From: Candidatus Latescibacterota bacterium
Lineage (GTDB): Bacteria; Latescibacterota; UBA2968; UBA8231
DNA: 25,195 nt
Assembly (NCBI GenBank): GCA_021295675.1
Contig: JAGWBY010000024.1
Coordinates: 1,880 to 27,074 of the forward strand
Direction: 5' to 3'
Made by a program: the position numbers and the translations under genes
Notes under the pieces: generated by a model
What the model was told of the DNA's origin: nothing
Seen by the model: the letters and a program-made list of their open reading frames with translations, nothing else
The model's database searches: none
Shown here: positions 16,952 through 24,613 of the stretch, one piece after another
How positions within the stretch are numbered: position 1 is the stretch's first letter
Layout: every line of letters begins with the position of its first letter

Positions 16952-17269
16952 TTATTGAGGATCTGACGATACAAAATCTACTGACAGACGCAGCCCCATA
17001 CTGTGCAGGATAACGGCTAAGGTATGGAAACGGGGATTGCCGCCCGCCGATAAGGTTCGATAGATATTGGACCGATTCAAACCGGTTTTTTCAGCCAATT
17101 GGCCCAGCCCTCCTTGCGCCTCTGCGACATCTCGTAAGGCCAGCAAAAGCGCTCCGTCGTCGTTGTCGTTTTGATATTCCTCTAAGGCTACATCAATATA
17201 CGCTTTAGCCTTGACAGGATCGCTGAGTTCCTGAAAATGGAACTCCTTAAAGGCCCCTAATTTTCTCAC
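16952..17269 (-). CDS. Antitoxin, HI1420/HigA-type helix-turn-helix protein
   Basis: 105 residues matching the addiction-module antidote family typified by HI1420. An N-terminal acidic helical segment (PVKAKAYIDVALEEYQNDND) is followed by ALRDVAEAQGGLGQLAEKTG, and then the recognition helix LNRSNIYRTLS and a C-terminal HTLAVILHSMGLRL. It should neutralise the upstream-encoded toxin and repress its own operon. Its ATG overlaps the toxin stop by four bases (ATGA), so translation is coupled. It converges on the mandelate-racemase-like gene with a 35-base gap. Confidence 0.87.
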   Translation of the reverse strand: MRKLGAFKEFHFQELSDPVKAKAYIDVALEEYQNDNDDGALLLALRDVAEAQGGLGQLAEKTGLNRSNIYRTLSAGGNPRFHTLAVILHSMGLRLSVDFVSSDPQ

Positions 17270-17592
17270 CGGTCTGACTCCTTATACTCAGCCCAGTACG
17301 CTTGGGCTTGCTTAATATCGCGCTGCTGAGTGGATTTATTGCCTGCTGTAAGTAGAATAAGCCGGTCTGCCAACTCTGCAAAATATACCCGGTATCCCGG
17401 ACCAAAGTCCAACCTAAGCTCGGCGACGCCTCGTCCTACCGGCTTACAGTCACCTAGATTCCCAGTTTCGACGCGCCGGAGTCGGTTGCGAATGCGTGCT
17501 TGAGTGCGTAAATCGCTGATTGCCTTATACCATTCGGTGAACGGCTCCCGTCCACGGGCGTCTCGATAAATCTCCAGCGATTTTATAGGCAT
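17266..17592 (-). CDS. Toxin, HI1419/Gp49-type RelE/ParE-superfamily protein
   Basis: 108 residues from ATG 17592; a TTG at 17607 in the same frame would add five residues and looks less likely. The sequence has the family's hallmarks: the opening strand IKSLEIYRD then GREPFTEW, a helix rich in Arg (ARIRNRLRRVETGN), LGDCKPVGRGVAELRLDFGPGYRVYFA, LILLTAGNKSTQQRDIKQAQAYW. Members of this superfamily usually inhibit translation by cleaving mRNA. The toxin-first gene order is typical of HI1419/HI1420 pairs. I see no Shine-Dalgarno site before either start, so low initiation or leaderless translation is possible. Base composition looks lower in G+C than the neighbours, consistent with a mobile cassette. 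Confidence 0.87.
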   Translation of the reverse strand: MPIKSLEIYRDARGREPFTEWYKAISDLRTQARIRNRLRRVETGNLGDCKPVGRGVAELRLDFGPGYRVYFAELADRLILLTAGNKSTQQRDIKQAQAYWAEYKESDR

Positions 17593-17650
17593 AGTTATAA
17601 TGTACAATGGCAGCGCAAGAAAGAAGGAAGGGGTTTAGTTTCCTGTCTAC

Positions 17651-17680
17651 TTGACAACCGCCCTTGGCCCCTTGTAAAAT
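17651..17680 (+). promoter_or_regulatory. Strong sigma-70-like promoter upstream of the RraA gene
   Basis: A perfect TTGACA at 17651-17656 and TAAAAT (five of six) at 17675-17680, 18 bases apart. Transcription would start near 17687, leaving a leader of about 24 bases before ATG 17711 with TGGAG at 17700-17704. This is the best housekeeping-type promoter I see in the window. Confidence 0.65.
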
Positions 17681-17710
17681 AGTCCACCTTCATTCACCTT
17701 TGGAGCCAAC

Positions 17711-18374
17711 ATGATAAAAGACCCTCCGCTACTTACTGTTCGCCGCAACTTTCCGCGGCCCTCGGAAGCCGCTCTGCGCGCCCTGCGCAGTGTTCCCACC
17801 GGCTTTATCGTCGATTGCATGAATGGTCGCGGCGCGCTCGACTACCGCATCAAGCCGCTCGATTCCGACAATAGCAAGTTCGTCGCGCCCATCGTCACCT
17901 GCCATCCGGGGCCGGGTGACAACCTCGCCGTCTTTGCCGCGCTCGAGATTGCGCAGCGGGGGGATGCGATCTTCATCGCCACGGATACGTTCACCAAGAC
18001 TGCGGTTGCCGGCGACAACATGATGGCCATGGGCCGCAACCGAGGCATCACCGGCTTTGTCACCGACGGCCTGATGCGCGACATCGATGGGATACTGCCC
18101 GTCGGTTTGCCCGCCTTTTGCCGGGGCATTACGCCCAACTCCTGTACCCGCAATGGTCCAGGCACGGCCGGGATGCCGGTGGTCATGGGCGGGATCTGCG
18201 TGGATGCTGGTGAGATCGCGGTTGCCGACCAAGACGTTCGACCACGTCTGCGCGACCCTACCCCAAGTGCGCGAGGCCGAGGAAAACCTCTCTCGCCAGA
18301 TCCGCTTAGGTTTGGACAATATGGAGGGGATACGCGAGTTGCTCGACTCGGACCGCACGGAGCACATCGACTAA
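17711..18374 (+). pseudogene. RraA-family (HMG aldolase-like) gene with C-terminal frameshift deletion
   Basis: The family includes 4-hydroxy-4-methyl-2-oxoglutarate aldolases and the RNase E inhibitor RraA. From ATG 17711 the protein runs in family register to D175 (GEIAVADQD at 18209-18235). It contains HPGPGDN, the AVAGDNMMAMGRNRG loop and TDGLMRD with the metal/substrate pair R123-D124. Family members then continue with a strand like GVVVVP. Here that is missing, and the expected C-terminus KTFDHVCATLPQVREAEEN continues in another frame to a TAA at 18372-18374. The junction lies at AAGAC, 18231-18235, which reads in either frame. I infer loss of about 20-odd bases, not a multiple of three. 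Without correction the first frame runs on as unrelated sequence to 18460, into the opposite gene. A single base error is unlikely because a whole strand is absent. Confidence 0.8.
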
Positions 18375-20374
18375 TTTTCGACGATCACCAAGCTCGGCTG
18401 GTCGAGCGCTACCTCTGGCAGCCGCTCGGCCTCCATCTCTTCTACGGTTCCGTCGGCTAGGCGATAAAGCCGCGCCAATCCCTCAATCTCCCAAGCGGAT
18501 GGGACCGTAGCCCCCGCAGCCGCTGGCAATAGTAGGACCAACGTGCGGGTCGGTCCCTGGATCAGTCGCGCTGTCGCGCTGTCGCTTTCCACGCTAGTCG
18601 TCTCGGCAAAGGGCACGCGGAAGCGCTGGAGCAGTGCATTGAGGCAGCGCAGGACGCCAAAGACGGGGCGGGGGTTGCACAGGGGATCCAAAAGCCCCTG
18701 CCCGACGTCCATGGTGCGGTCCAGATCGATAAAAGGCTCGACAAAGAGCCGCGCCCTCGGCAGCAGCGCCGTTGCAAAAAGCGCCTCCGCGGCCTGGACG
18801 GCATCGTCTTGGTCGCTTTGTCCCGGAAGCTCAAAGAGCAAATCCAGTCGTCCTATCGTGGTCAGGGCGCTTACCTCGCGCCAAGCCAAGGCATCTTCCC
18901 AAGGGGCCGTTGCGTCTAGTCGGCACAGGGCCGCTTCTATCCACGTATCCGCGTTTTGCAACAGACGGTCGAGTTGGGCCACTTCGTCGGGCCGGTAGCC
19001 GATCCGGGTGCGGGGGTGCTGCTTGCCAGCTATCTGCTGGCCGGGGATTACTGGAGCCAGAGACAGCCGCAGATTGCGGTGGTAGCTCTTGAACAGATAC
19101 AGACACGATGACGACGGCCAAGGCTCGCCCGGCGTCTGGATCTCCCAAGTATCGACTTGGTCTCGGTGACTTTCCAGAATGGACTCGTACGGGGTGGCCT
19201 CGTCGTGGAGAATGGTCGCCTGCACTTGGACGCCTTGGCTGCGCAAAAAGCGCAGGCGGTCGCCGGACGAATCCAAATCGCTCCAAGGGCAGCGCAGGGC
19301 CTGTGCGCCCAACTCCAGACAGGCCAGCAGGGGATAGTCGTTGCGCACCGGCTGACGCACCACCGAGGGGAAGGTTATGGGGACTTCTGTTTCCCAGCCC
19401 AGTGGGTGGGTGGCGGTCAGTCCCAATGGGGATCCGCCCAAGTCGGCGGTCGCTGGGATGAGCAATCGCTGCGGACCCGAACCCCAGTCTTGTGACCCGG
19501 CGGTGCGGATCAGGTGGATGTCGAGTCGGTTGTGGCGCAGGCGGCATAGGTAAAAACCCAACTTGGGTTGGTCGTTGCGGCCCTGCTCGGGCGGTGGTGC
19601 GTTGCTGAACAAGTGGCTAAAACCGGGGCGCGCAAAAGAAGTGGAGGGGACGGTGCGATAGTTCAAGGTCCCCGCCGGATCGCAAAAGGAAAAGTGCACG
19701 TGGGCGGCAAAGAGCCAAGACACTTGGTGAGCGGCCAACAATTTTAGCAGCCAGGTGCGGGCCGGTTCGCCGATGTTGTCGTAGTGGCCTAGATGCGGCT
19801 CGGCGGGGTTGTGCAGATAGGGGGGGAGGTGCAAAAATACCGCAATGCGCATCGCCGCGTGCGCGGCCAAGTCGGCTTCCAACCAGGTCTTTTGCTCTTC
19901 CTCTGCTGACAGGCCGGTGTTCAGAATCTGGCTGTTGAGTATCACTAGGTGGAGGTCGTGATAGTCAAAGCTGTACCAAGATGGGCCAAAGCGCTGGTGG
20001 TACGCGTCCAACCCCTCGGCCGTGACCGGATGAGTGGGCATGGTGGGGTCGGGTTTGTCGCCGACGTCGTGATTGCCGGCGACCCAGCGCGGCTGCACGC
20101 CGCAGGCGGTCATCTGCTCTAGGGCTTGGTCTAAAGCTAGGACAAAGCCCGCGCTGCCAGGGTACTCTTGCACCACATCGCCCATGTGGACGACAAAGTC
20201 CGGTTCTAAGGCAGCTACTAATCGCAATGCCGCGCCTGCCCGCTGGCTCTGTTGGGCGCGGGAGGGGAACTCGTCCATGCCGACGCTTCCTGCTAGCGCA
20301 TAGTGGGTATCGGAGATGACGACGAACTCGCCTAGGGCTTCGGGCAACAGGGTGCGGTCGAATAGGGTGGGCAT
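18371..20374 (-). CDS. Calcineurin-like metallophosphoesterase with long C-terminal extension
   Basis: 667 residues from ATG 20374; a TTG at 20386 in the same frame would overlap the upstream gene. Residues 15-230 hold the full metal-binding set: D22-T-H24 (SDTHYA), G-D66 (HMGDVV), G-N101-H102-D103, H182 (FLHLPP) and H225-V-H227 (AHVH, with Ala for the usual Gly). It should be a dinuclear phosphoesterase. The remaining 430 or so residues include CPWSDLDSSGDRLRFLRSQG, LHDEATPYESILESH and KQHPRTRIGYRPDE, and a glycosidase-like ending PFIDLDRTMDVGQGLLDPLCNPRP. This part reads like a TIM-barrel domain, but that is my inference. There is no signal peptide. It starts 4 bases after the solute-binding-protein stop, so they form an operon. 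Confidence 0.82.
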   Translation of the reverse strand: MPTLFDRTLLPEALGEFVVISDTHYALAGSVGMDEFPSRAQQSQRAGAALRLVAALEPDFVVHMGDVVQEYPGSAGFVLALDQALEQMTACGVQPRWVAGNHDVGDKPDPTMPTHPVTAEGLDAYHQRFGPSWYSFDYHDLHLVILNSQILNTGLSAEEEQKTWLEADLAAHAAMRIAVFLHLPPYLHNPAEPHLGHYDNIGEPARTWLLKLLAAHQVSWLFAAHVHFSFCDPAGTLNYRTVPSTSFARPGFSHLFSNAPPPEQGRNDQPKLGFYLCRLRHNRLDIHLIRTAGSQDWGSGPQRLLIPATADLGGSPLGLTATHPLGWETEVPITFPSVVRQPVRNDYPLLACLELGAQALRCPWSDLDSSGDRLRFLRSQGVQVQATILHDEATPYESILESHRDQVDTWEIQTPGEPWPSSSCLYLFKSYHRNLRLSLAPVIPGQQIAGKQHPRTRIGYRPDEVAQLDRLLQNADTWIEAALCRLDATAPWEDALAWREVSALTTIGRLDLLFELPGQSDQDDAVQAAEALFATALLPRARLFVEPFIDLDRTMDVGQGLLDPLCNPRPVFGVLRCLNALLQRFRVPFAETTSVESDSATARLIQGPTRTLVLLLPAAAGATVPSAWEIEGLARLYRLADGTVEEMEAERLPEVALDQPSLVIVEN

Positions 20375-20378
20375 CGCG

Positions 20379-22280
20379 TTATCCAACTGGGCGCAAATTG
20401 AGCAATACCAACAGCCAAGACCGCGCCCAGTACGAAGTGTTCATGTAGGGATTCTCCGCCGAAGGCCACCCCGTCCAGTACGTCTCGTTGACCGGAATCC
20501 GGTGCGGCCATTGCACAAGCGGAATTGCCGGCAGCTCGGCGAGCCAGATTGCTATTGCCTGCCGATAAATCGCCATCATCTCGGGCACATCGTTGGGCGT
20601 CTGCGCCATGCGATCGACTAGTGCGTCGAAGTCGGCGTTCTGCCAGCGCCAGTAGTGCTCGGCGGTCTCTCCCGTCGGTCTGGTGAAACGGCTGTGGTAG
20701 TGGCTCAGCACTTGGTAGGGATCGCGCATTGAGCTTAGGTTGCCAAACATGAAGGCGCGCGCTTCGCCTTGGGCCATCCGCGAAATGTAATCCGAAGTCA
20801 TGCGGAACGAGGCGTCGAAACCCGCCGCTTGGAGCTGGGCGACCAAAACGGGTGTCAGGTCTTGGAAATGAGCGAAGATGTCAATGACGAGCGAAAATGT
20901 CTCGCCGTTCTTCGTCCAGAAGCCATCCGGTCCGCGCATCCATCCCTTGCGCGACATGATCGCCGCGGTGCGCGCGGTGTCGTGGACGCCGATCTCGTAT
21001 TGGGCGACTAGATCTGCTGCCGCGGCGAAATAGGGCTGCATTTGCGGCACGTCCGGCAGTGGCAACAGCGCGTAGTCGCCCGAGTTTTGCCAGCCGATCT
21101 CAACCAGTTGTTTGCGGTCGATGGCGAAGTTGATCGCCCGCCGGATCTCGGGATCGTCGAAAGGGGCCTCCATATTGTTGAAACCTAGGGTGATCGCCCA
21201 CGGTGTCATGTAGCTATAGGGCGGCTCTCGCCCCGTCCAGGTGCTCATTTTGTCGTGTTGTTCGAGCAAGGTGATGATATTGGACGGTCGGAGTTCCAAA
21301 CAGGTGTCGAGCTTGTTGGCGAGGAGGTTTTGCACCCGCTGGTGCTCCTCCATATAGGGCAGAAAAATTAACTGCTCGACCTGCGGCAGCGCGTGGAAGC
21401 CGATCTTGGCCGCCCACCAGTCCGGGCGCAGATCCCAGATCCGCTGCGCTGGCTCCGACAGCGCAATGCGATACGGCCCGGTGACCACTGGCCAACCACT
21501 GGCCAGATCGTAATTGGCAAAGCGCAAGGGATCTTGCCCCTCCCAAATGTGTTTGGGGACGATGGGCACGCCATTGCCGTGGTTGTGGGTGAAATAACTG
21601 AACAGAAAGCGCGGGTTGGGCGATTTAAGGACGATCTTCGCCGTTAGGCTGTCGAGCGCCACGGCCTCTTGGACCCAGGTTTCCATATCGGTCGAGAATA
21701 CCAGATTCGGCGCGTGTTCTTTGAGCATATTGACCGTAAAGACAAAGTCGTGCGCCGTCCACGGTCGTCCGTCGCTCCACTCCACGCCTGGGCGTATATC
21801 TACCACAACCTCGGTGTAGTCCGCGTTGAACTGGTGCCCGGTGGCGATCCACGGCAGCGGTTCGGCGTCGATCTTGTAGCCGTTGAAGAAGTAAAGCGGC
21901 TCGTAGAGGAACTGATAGCCGATCCGCGAGATTCCGCCCGGCACGAAGGGGTTGAAGGTGTTATAGTCTTGGATCTGGCCGCCGCAGGTGTTGTTCTCGG
22001 CGCAATCGACGATCAGCGTGCGGTTGCGCGGCACTTGCCGCAAACTGTCCGGTGCTTGTTCGTCGCTGCAGGCTATCAGCCCTATGCAGCAGAAGAGTGT
22101 CGCCGCCCGGATTACCTTAGAAGCCGTCTGAAAGCTCTGGGTGTTGGCCCTTGTGCGTAGGATCCCCCCACTGGATTCCCGCTTTCGCGGGAATGACGAC
22201 TGGAAGGCTTGGACCGCCTGAGTGCTGGCTCGACACGACCCAAGAGTGTTTTCAGAGAGCTTCTTAGACCGTTTTCCCAT
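20379..22280 (-). CDS. ABC transporter solute-binding lipoprotein, family 5 (peptide/DppA type)
   Basis: 633 residues from ATG 22280, chosen because a strong GGAGG lies about ten bases upstream; the frame is open further upstream without a ribosome site. The lipobox LIAC puts the lipid-modified Cys at residue 71, after hydrophobic ATLFCCIG. The mature part shows family-5 landmarks: YNTFNPFVPGG, FLYEPLYFFN, WSDGRPWTAHDFVFTVNML, VVTGPYRI, LGFNNMEAPFDDPEIRRAINFAIDR and the end VNETYWTGWPS. It should capture peptides or oligosaccharides for an ABC importer, but no permease or ATPase gene is in the window. The region before the lipobox is oddly long, about 57 residues, and contains SFPRKRESS, the translation of a dispersed palindrome. 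That suggests repeat insertion behind the original start. Confidence 0.85.
   Translation of the reverse strand: MGKRSKKLSENTLGSCRASTQAVQAFQSSFPRKRESSGGILRTRANTQSFQTASKVIRAATLFCCIGLIACSDEQAPDSLRQVPRNRTLIVDCAENNTCGGQIQDYNTFNPFVPGGISRIGYQFLYEPLYFFNGYKIDAEPLPWIATGHQFNADYTEVVVDIRPGVEWSDGRPWTAHDFVFTVNMLKEHAPNLVFSTDMETWVQEAVALDSLTAKIVLKSPNPRFLFSYFTHNHGNGVPIVPKHIWEGQDPLRFANYDLASGWPVVTGPYRIALSEPAQRIWDLRPDWWAAKIGFHALPQVEQLIFLPYMEEHQRVQNLLANKLDTCLELRPSNIITLLEQHDKMSTWTGREPPYSYMTPWAITLGFNNMEAPFDDPEIRRAINFAIDRKQLVEIGWQNSGDYALLPLPDVPQMQPYFAAAADLVAQYEIGVHDTARTAAIMSRKGWMRGPDGFWTKNGETFSLVIDIFAHFQDLTPVLVAQLQAAGFDASFRMTSDYISRMAQGEARAFMFGNLSSMRDPYQVLSHYHSRFTRPTGETAEHYWRWQNADFDALVDRMAQTPNDVPEMMAIYRQAIAIWLAELPAIPLVQWPHRIPVNETYWTGWPSAENPYMNTSYWARSWLLVLLNLRPVG
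22175..22194. repeat. Dispersed palindromic repeat (ATTCCCGC-TTTC-GCGGGAAT)
   Basis: Perfect 8-bp inverted repeat with a 4-base loop, in the well-known context CTGGATTCCCGC...GCGGGAATGACG found as dispersed copies in many bacterial genomes, whose translation gives FPRKRES. Here it lies inside the coding region of the solute-binding lipoprotein, ahead of the lipobox. I saw only this one copy in the window. Confidence 0.75.
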
Positions 22281-22380
22281 ATTCGCCGTACTTTCCTCCG
22301 TGCGAGACTTACTACGTGCAACGGGAGGTAACATAACGCGCGGAGTTCTCCGTTGTCCATATCCGCTCTTGCGTCGTCCC

Positions 22381-22409
22381 TTGAGCGAGCGGGCCATGTG
22401 CGCTAATAT
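22381..22409 (+). promoter_or_regulatory. Candidate sigma-70-like promoter for FKBP/aldo-keto reductase operon
   Basis: TTGAGC at 22381-22386 and TAATAT at 22404-22409, 17 bases apart, located about 42 bases before ATG 22451. Spacing is ideal and the -35 box keeps TTGA. It lies in the 170-base gap between divergent genes, which otherwise holds no gene I can support. Confidence 0.45.
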
Positions 22410-22450
22410 GGAAGGTATGCCTGCCCACCCTCACTCCCCGAGGTAAAGCC

Positions 22451-22897
22451 ATGAACGCCCTACTCCCCTTCGCCGTATTGGCGCTCGCCGCCTGCTCCGA
22501 CCCCTGCGCCGAATCCATCGACCAAGCCTTTCTCGATGGCGAGGCCGCCAAAGAAGGAGCCGTGCGCACTGAATCCGGCCTCATCTATCAGCCGCTAAAG
22601 GGAGGCTACGGCCCCCAGCCAGGGCCTAAAGACCGCGTCACTGTCCACTACAAGGGCATGTTTGCCGATGGCGAGGTCTTCGACAGCTCGTACGAACGGG
22701 GCCGCCCCAGCACGCTGTCGCTCAAAAGGGTCATTCCCGGCTGGACCGAGGGTTTGCAGATGATGAAGGGCGGCGGCAAGGCGCGGCTGGTGATTCCGCC
22801 GGAACTGGCCTATGGCAAAAAGGGCAAGCCCGGCAGCATCCCTTCGTGCGCGACCTTAATTTTTGAGATTGAGTTATACGAAATAAAAGGGAGTTAA
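22451..22897 (+). CDS. FKBP-type peptidyl-prolyl cis-trans isomerase lipoprotein
   Basis: 148 residues. A short signal peptide ends in the lipobox LAAC (Cys15), so the mature protein should be lipid-anchored in the cell envelope. The FKBP domain spans about 60-146, with VTVHYKGMFADGEVFDSSYERG, VIPGWTEGLQMMKGGGKARL, IPPELAYG and the closing strand ATLIFEIELYEI. These cover the hydrophobic proline-binding pocket (Tyr, Phe, Asp, Val-Ile, Trp, Tyr). It presumably assists folding of exported proteins. AGGT just before the ATG is a modest ribosome site. The aldo/keto reductase starts 4 bases after its stop, so they are one operon. Confidence 0.92.
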   Translation: MNALLPFAVLALAACSDPCAESIDQAFLDGEAAKEGAVRTESGLIYQPLKGGYGPQPGPKDRVTVHYKGMFADGEVFDSSYERGRPSTLSLKRVIPGWTEGLQMMKGGGKARLVIPPELAYGKKGKPGSIPSCATLIFEIELYEIKGS

Positions 22898-22901
22898 ATC
22901 C

Positions 22902-23765
22902 ATGAGCAAGCTACCGCGCCGCAACATGGGGCGCACTGGTATGCAGCCCCGAGCGCTCGGCATGGGCGCAGCTTTTGTCGGTGCATCCGGCGAGGCCGAG
23001 ACCATCGCCACCATCGAACGCGCCCTCGATCTGGGCATAGACTATTTCGACAGCTATGCTGGCCGCAACGAGGACCGCTGGGGCAAGGCACTAGCCGGCG
23101 TCGAGCGGTCGAGCTATTACATGCAGGCCAAGGTCGGCCCGCACCCGGAGCGTCCGAAGGACTTTTCCGCGGAGGCCACGCGCTGGAGCGTTGAGCAAAG
23201 TTTGCAATCGATTCGCGTTGATTACCTCGACGCTGTGTTGGTTCACGACCCACCCGATATTGCCGACCCGTTAGGTCCTGGTCGCGCCTTCGACGAGCTG
23301 CAGAAAATGAAGGAAGAGGGCTTGGTGCGACACATTGGTTTGGGGGTCCGCGATCACGACTTCCACCGCGCCGCCATTGAGGCCGGCCACGCCGAGATCG
23401 TCCTCACGTTCCTCGACTACACTCTACTCGACCAATCCGTCGCCCGCACCACTATGCGCTTGGCCAAAAAGCACGGCACCGGCCTGATCTTGGCCAGCGT
23501 CTTCGGCATGGGCCGCTTGACGGGCATCGAGCCGGATAGGCCCGCCGAGCCGCGTGCGCACGCCATGTGGGAGTGGTGCCAAGAGCAAGACGTGGACATC
23601 AAGCACTTGGCCATGCAGTTCTGCCTCGACGCGCCTATCGACGGTATCGTCATGAGTGGCCCCGCTGACCGCCACCAGCTTCAGGACGCGTACGACGCGG
23701 CGACTCAGGAAGTGCCCGCTGAAATTTGGGGGGAGTTTGAGGATAAGTTCGGCGTCGGGATCTAG
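22902..23765 (+). CDS. Aldo/keto reductase
   Basis: 287 residues, single TIM barrel. It opens with the RRNMGRTGMQPRALGMG signature. The catalytic tetrad reads as D50 (YFDSYAG), probably Y52, K77 (MQAKVG) and H115 (LVHDPP). The D-to-Tyr spacing is shorter than the usual FDTAxxYG. Further marks are KMKEEGLVRHIGLGV, a typical barrel strand-loop, and GIVMSGPADRHQL near the NADP-binding C-terminal end. It reduces or oxidises carbonyl or sugar substrates using NAD(P)H; the substrate is not readable. A GGGAG ribosome site overlaps the end of the FKBP gene. No signal peptide, so cytosolic despite its envelope partner. Confidence 0.9.
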   Translation: MSKLPRRNMGRTGMQPRALGMGAAFVGASGEAETIATIERALDLGIDYFDSYAGRNEDRWGKALAGVERSSYYMQAKVGPHPERPKDFSAEATRWSVEQSLQSIRVDYLDAVLVHDPPDIADPLGPGRAFDELQKMKEEGLVRHIGLGVRDHDFHRAAIEAGHAEIVLTFLDYTLLDQSVARTTMRLAKKHGTGLILASVFGMGRLTGIEPDRPAEPRAHAMWEWCQEQDVDIKHLAMQFCLDAPIDGIVMSGPADRHQLQDAYDAATQEVPAEIWGEFEDKFGVGI

Positions 23766-23785
23766 GCAGTGGCTTAGACTCGACA

Positions 23786-23812
23786 TCTGGAACCAGAATT
23801 AATCCCGTTAAT
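23786..23812. promoter_or_regulatory. Two adjacent inverted repeats, candidate operator for methyltransferase/ArsR genes
   Basis: TCTGG-AA-CCAGA (23786-23797) is followed directly by ATTAA-TCCCG-TTAAT (23798-23812), which abuts the GGAG ribosome site at 23813-23816. Position before an operon that encodes an ArsR-type regulator makes an autoregulatory operator plausible. Short AT-rich palindromes can also arise by chance. Confidence 0.3.
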
Positions 23813-23822
23813 GGAGTAGAAC

Positions 23823-24569
23823 ATGGATTCATCTTTACCTGAATGGCGCAGTTACTTCGCAAGTATCGCGGATTCGTATGATCGGCTCCAGCCCGTTCTA
23901 AGTCCACCTTACAGCAAGGGCCTGGACATGATTGTGGATCTGATCCCCTTTGATGCTGATGATGCATTCGAGTTTGTGGACCTCGGCTGTGGGACAGCAG
24001 AGCCGACTGCGCGCGTGTTGGAACACTTCCGTCGCGCTACTGGCACTTGCATAGACAGCGAGCCGGAGATGCTTGCGCTCGCCAAGCGGAAACTCACGTC
24101 ATATTCGGATCGGATCGAGGTACGGGAAGCGGATATAACTAGTTGTGATATCCAGCCGTGTGATTTGGTGTTATCAGCCAAGACCATTCACCACGTTCCC
24201 CCGGCCGGTCTGCCCGAACTTTTTGCCCGGATCGCGGGCGCACTCCGGTCGGGTGGTTGCTTCGTCCTGTACGACGCGATGTCAGTCGGGCCTCGCTGGG
24301 GAGCAAGTGTTCGGCAGCAGTCGTCGCACTTCCGCCAGCGCCATCTCCAAGACGCCGTTGCTTCGGGGGTAGCTACTCAGCAAGAGATTGATGCTAGGAT
24401 GGAGTACAAGCGAGCGATGAAGGCCGCTGGGCAGGATGTCGAGTACGAGCACAGTGCAGAGAACATGATCGACGCCATGATCGAGGCCGGGTTTGCTGAA
24501 GTTGCTGTCGTCTGGCGCATGTTTGCCGACACGATTTTGCTAGCTTTCACACCTACCAAGGATGCCTGA
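23823..24569 (+). CDS. Class I SAM-dependent methyltransferase
   Basis: 248 residues. Motif I is FVDLGCGT (51-58); the ribose-binding acidic residue is D78 in CIDSEPEMLALAK; the adenine-contact motif is READITS. The post-motif LSAKTIHHVPPAGLPELFARIAGALRSGGCFVLYD is typical of the UbiE/type 11 group. The N-terminal helix SYFASIADSYDRL is the usual lid segment. The substrate is unknown. GGAG at 23813-23816 supports the start. It is followed 44 bases later by an ArsR-type regulator, a pairing seen in metal/metalloid or small-molecule methylation loci, but I see no arsenic-methyltransferase cysteine pattern. Confidence 0.88.
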   Translation: MDSSLPEWRSYFASIADSYDRLQPVLSPPYSKGLDMIVDLIPFDADDAFEFVDLGCGTAEPTARVLEHFRRATGTCIDSEPEMLALAKRKLTSYSDRIEVREADITSCDIQPCDLVLSAKTIHHVPPAGLPELFARIAGALRSGGCFVLYDAMSVGPRWGASVRQQSSHFRQRHLQDAVASGVATQQEIDARMEYKRAMKAAGQDVEYEHSAENMIDAMIEAGFAEVAVVWRMFADTILLAFTPTKDA

Positions 24570-24613
24570 ATGACAGGTATGGGGGTTCCTCAACTATACA
24601 CTGGAGAATCTAA

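Noticed and set aside
18236..18460. Continuation of the RraA first frame to 18460
   Set aside because: The sequence after the junction is Arg/Pro-rich and unlike the family, and it runs 89 bases into the opposite gene, while the true C-terminus is readable in another frame.
22281..22397. Upstream extension of the solute-binding protein to 22397
   Set aside because: Basic, low-complexity residues with no ribosome site; GGAGG lies before ATG 22280 instead.
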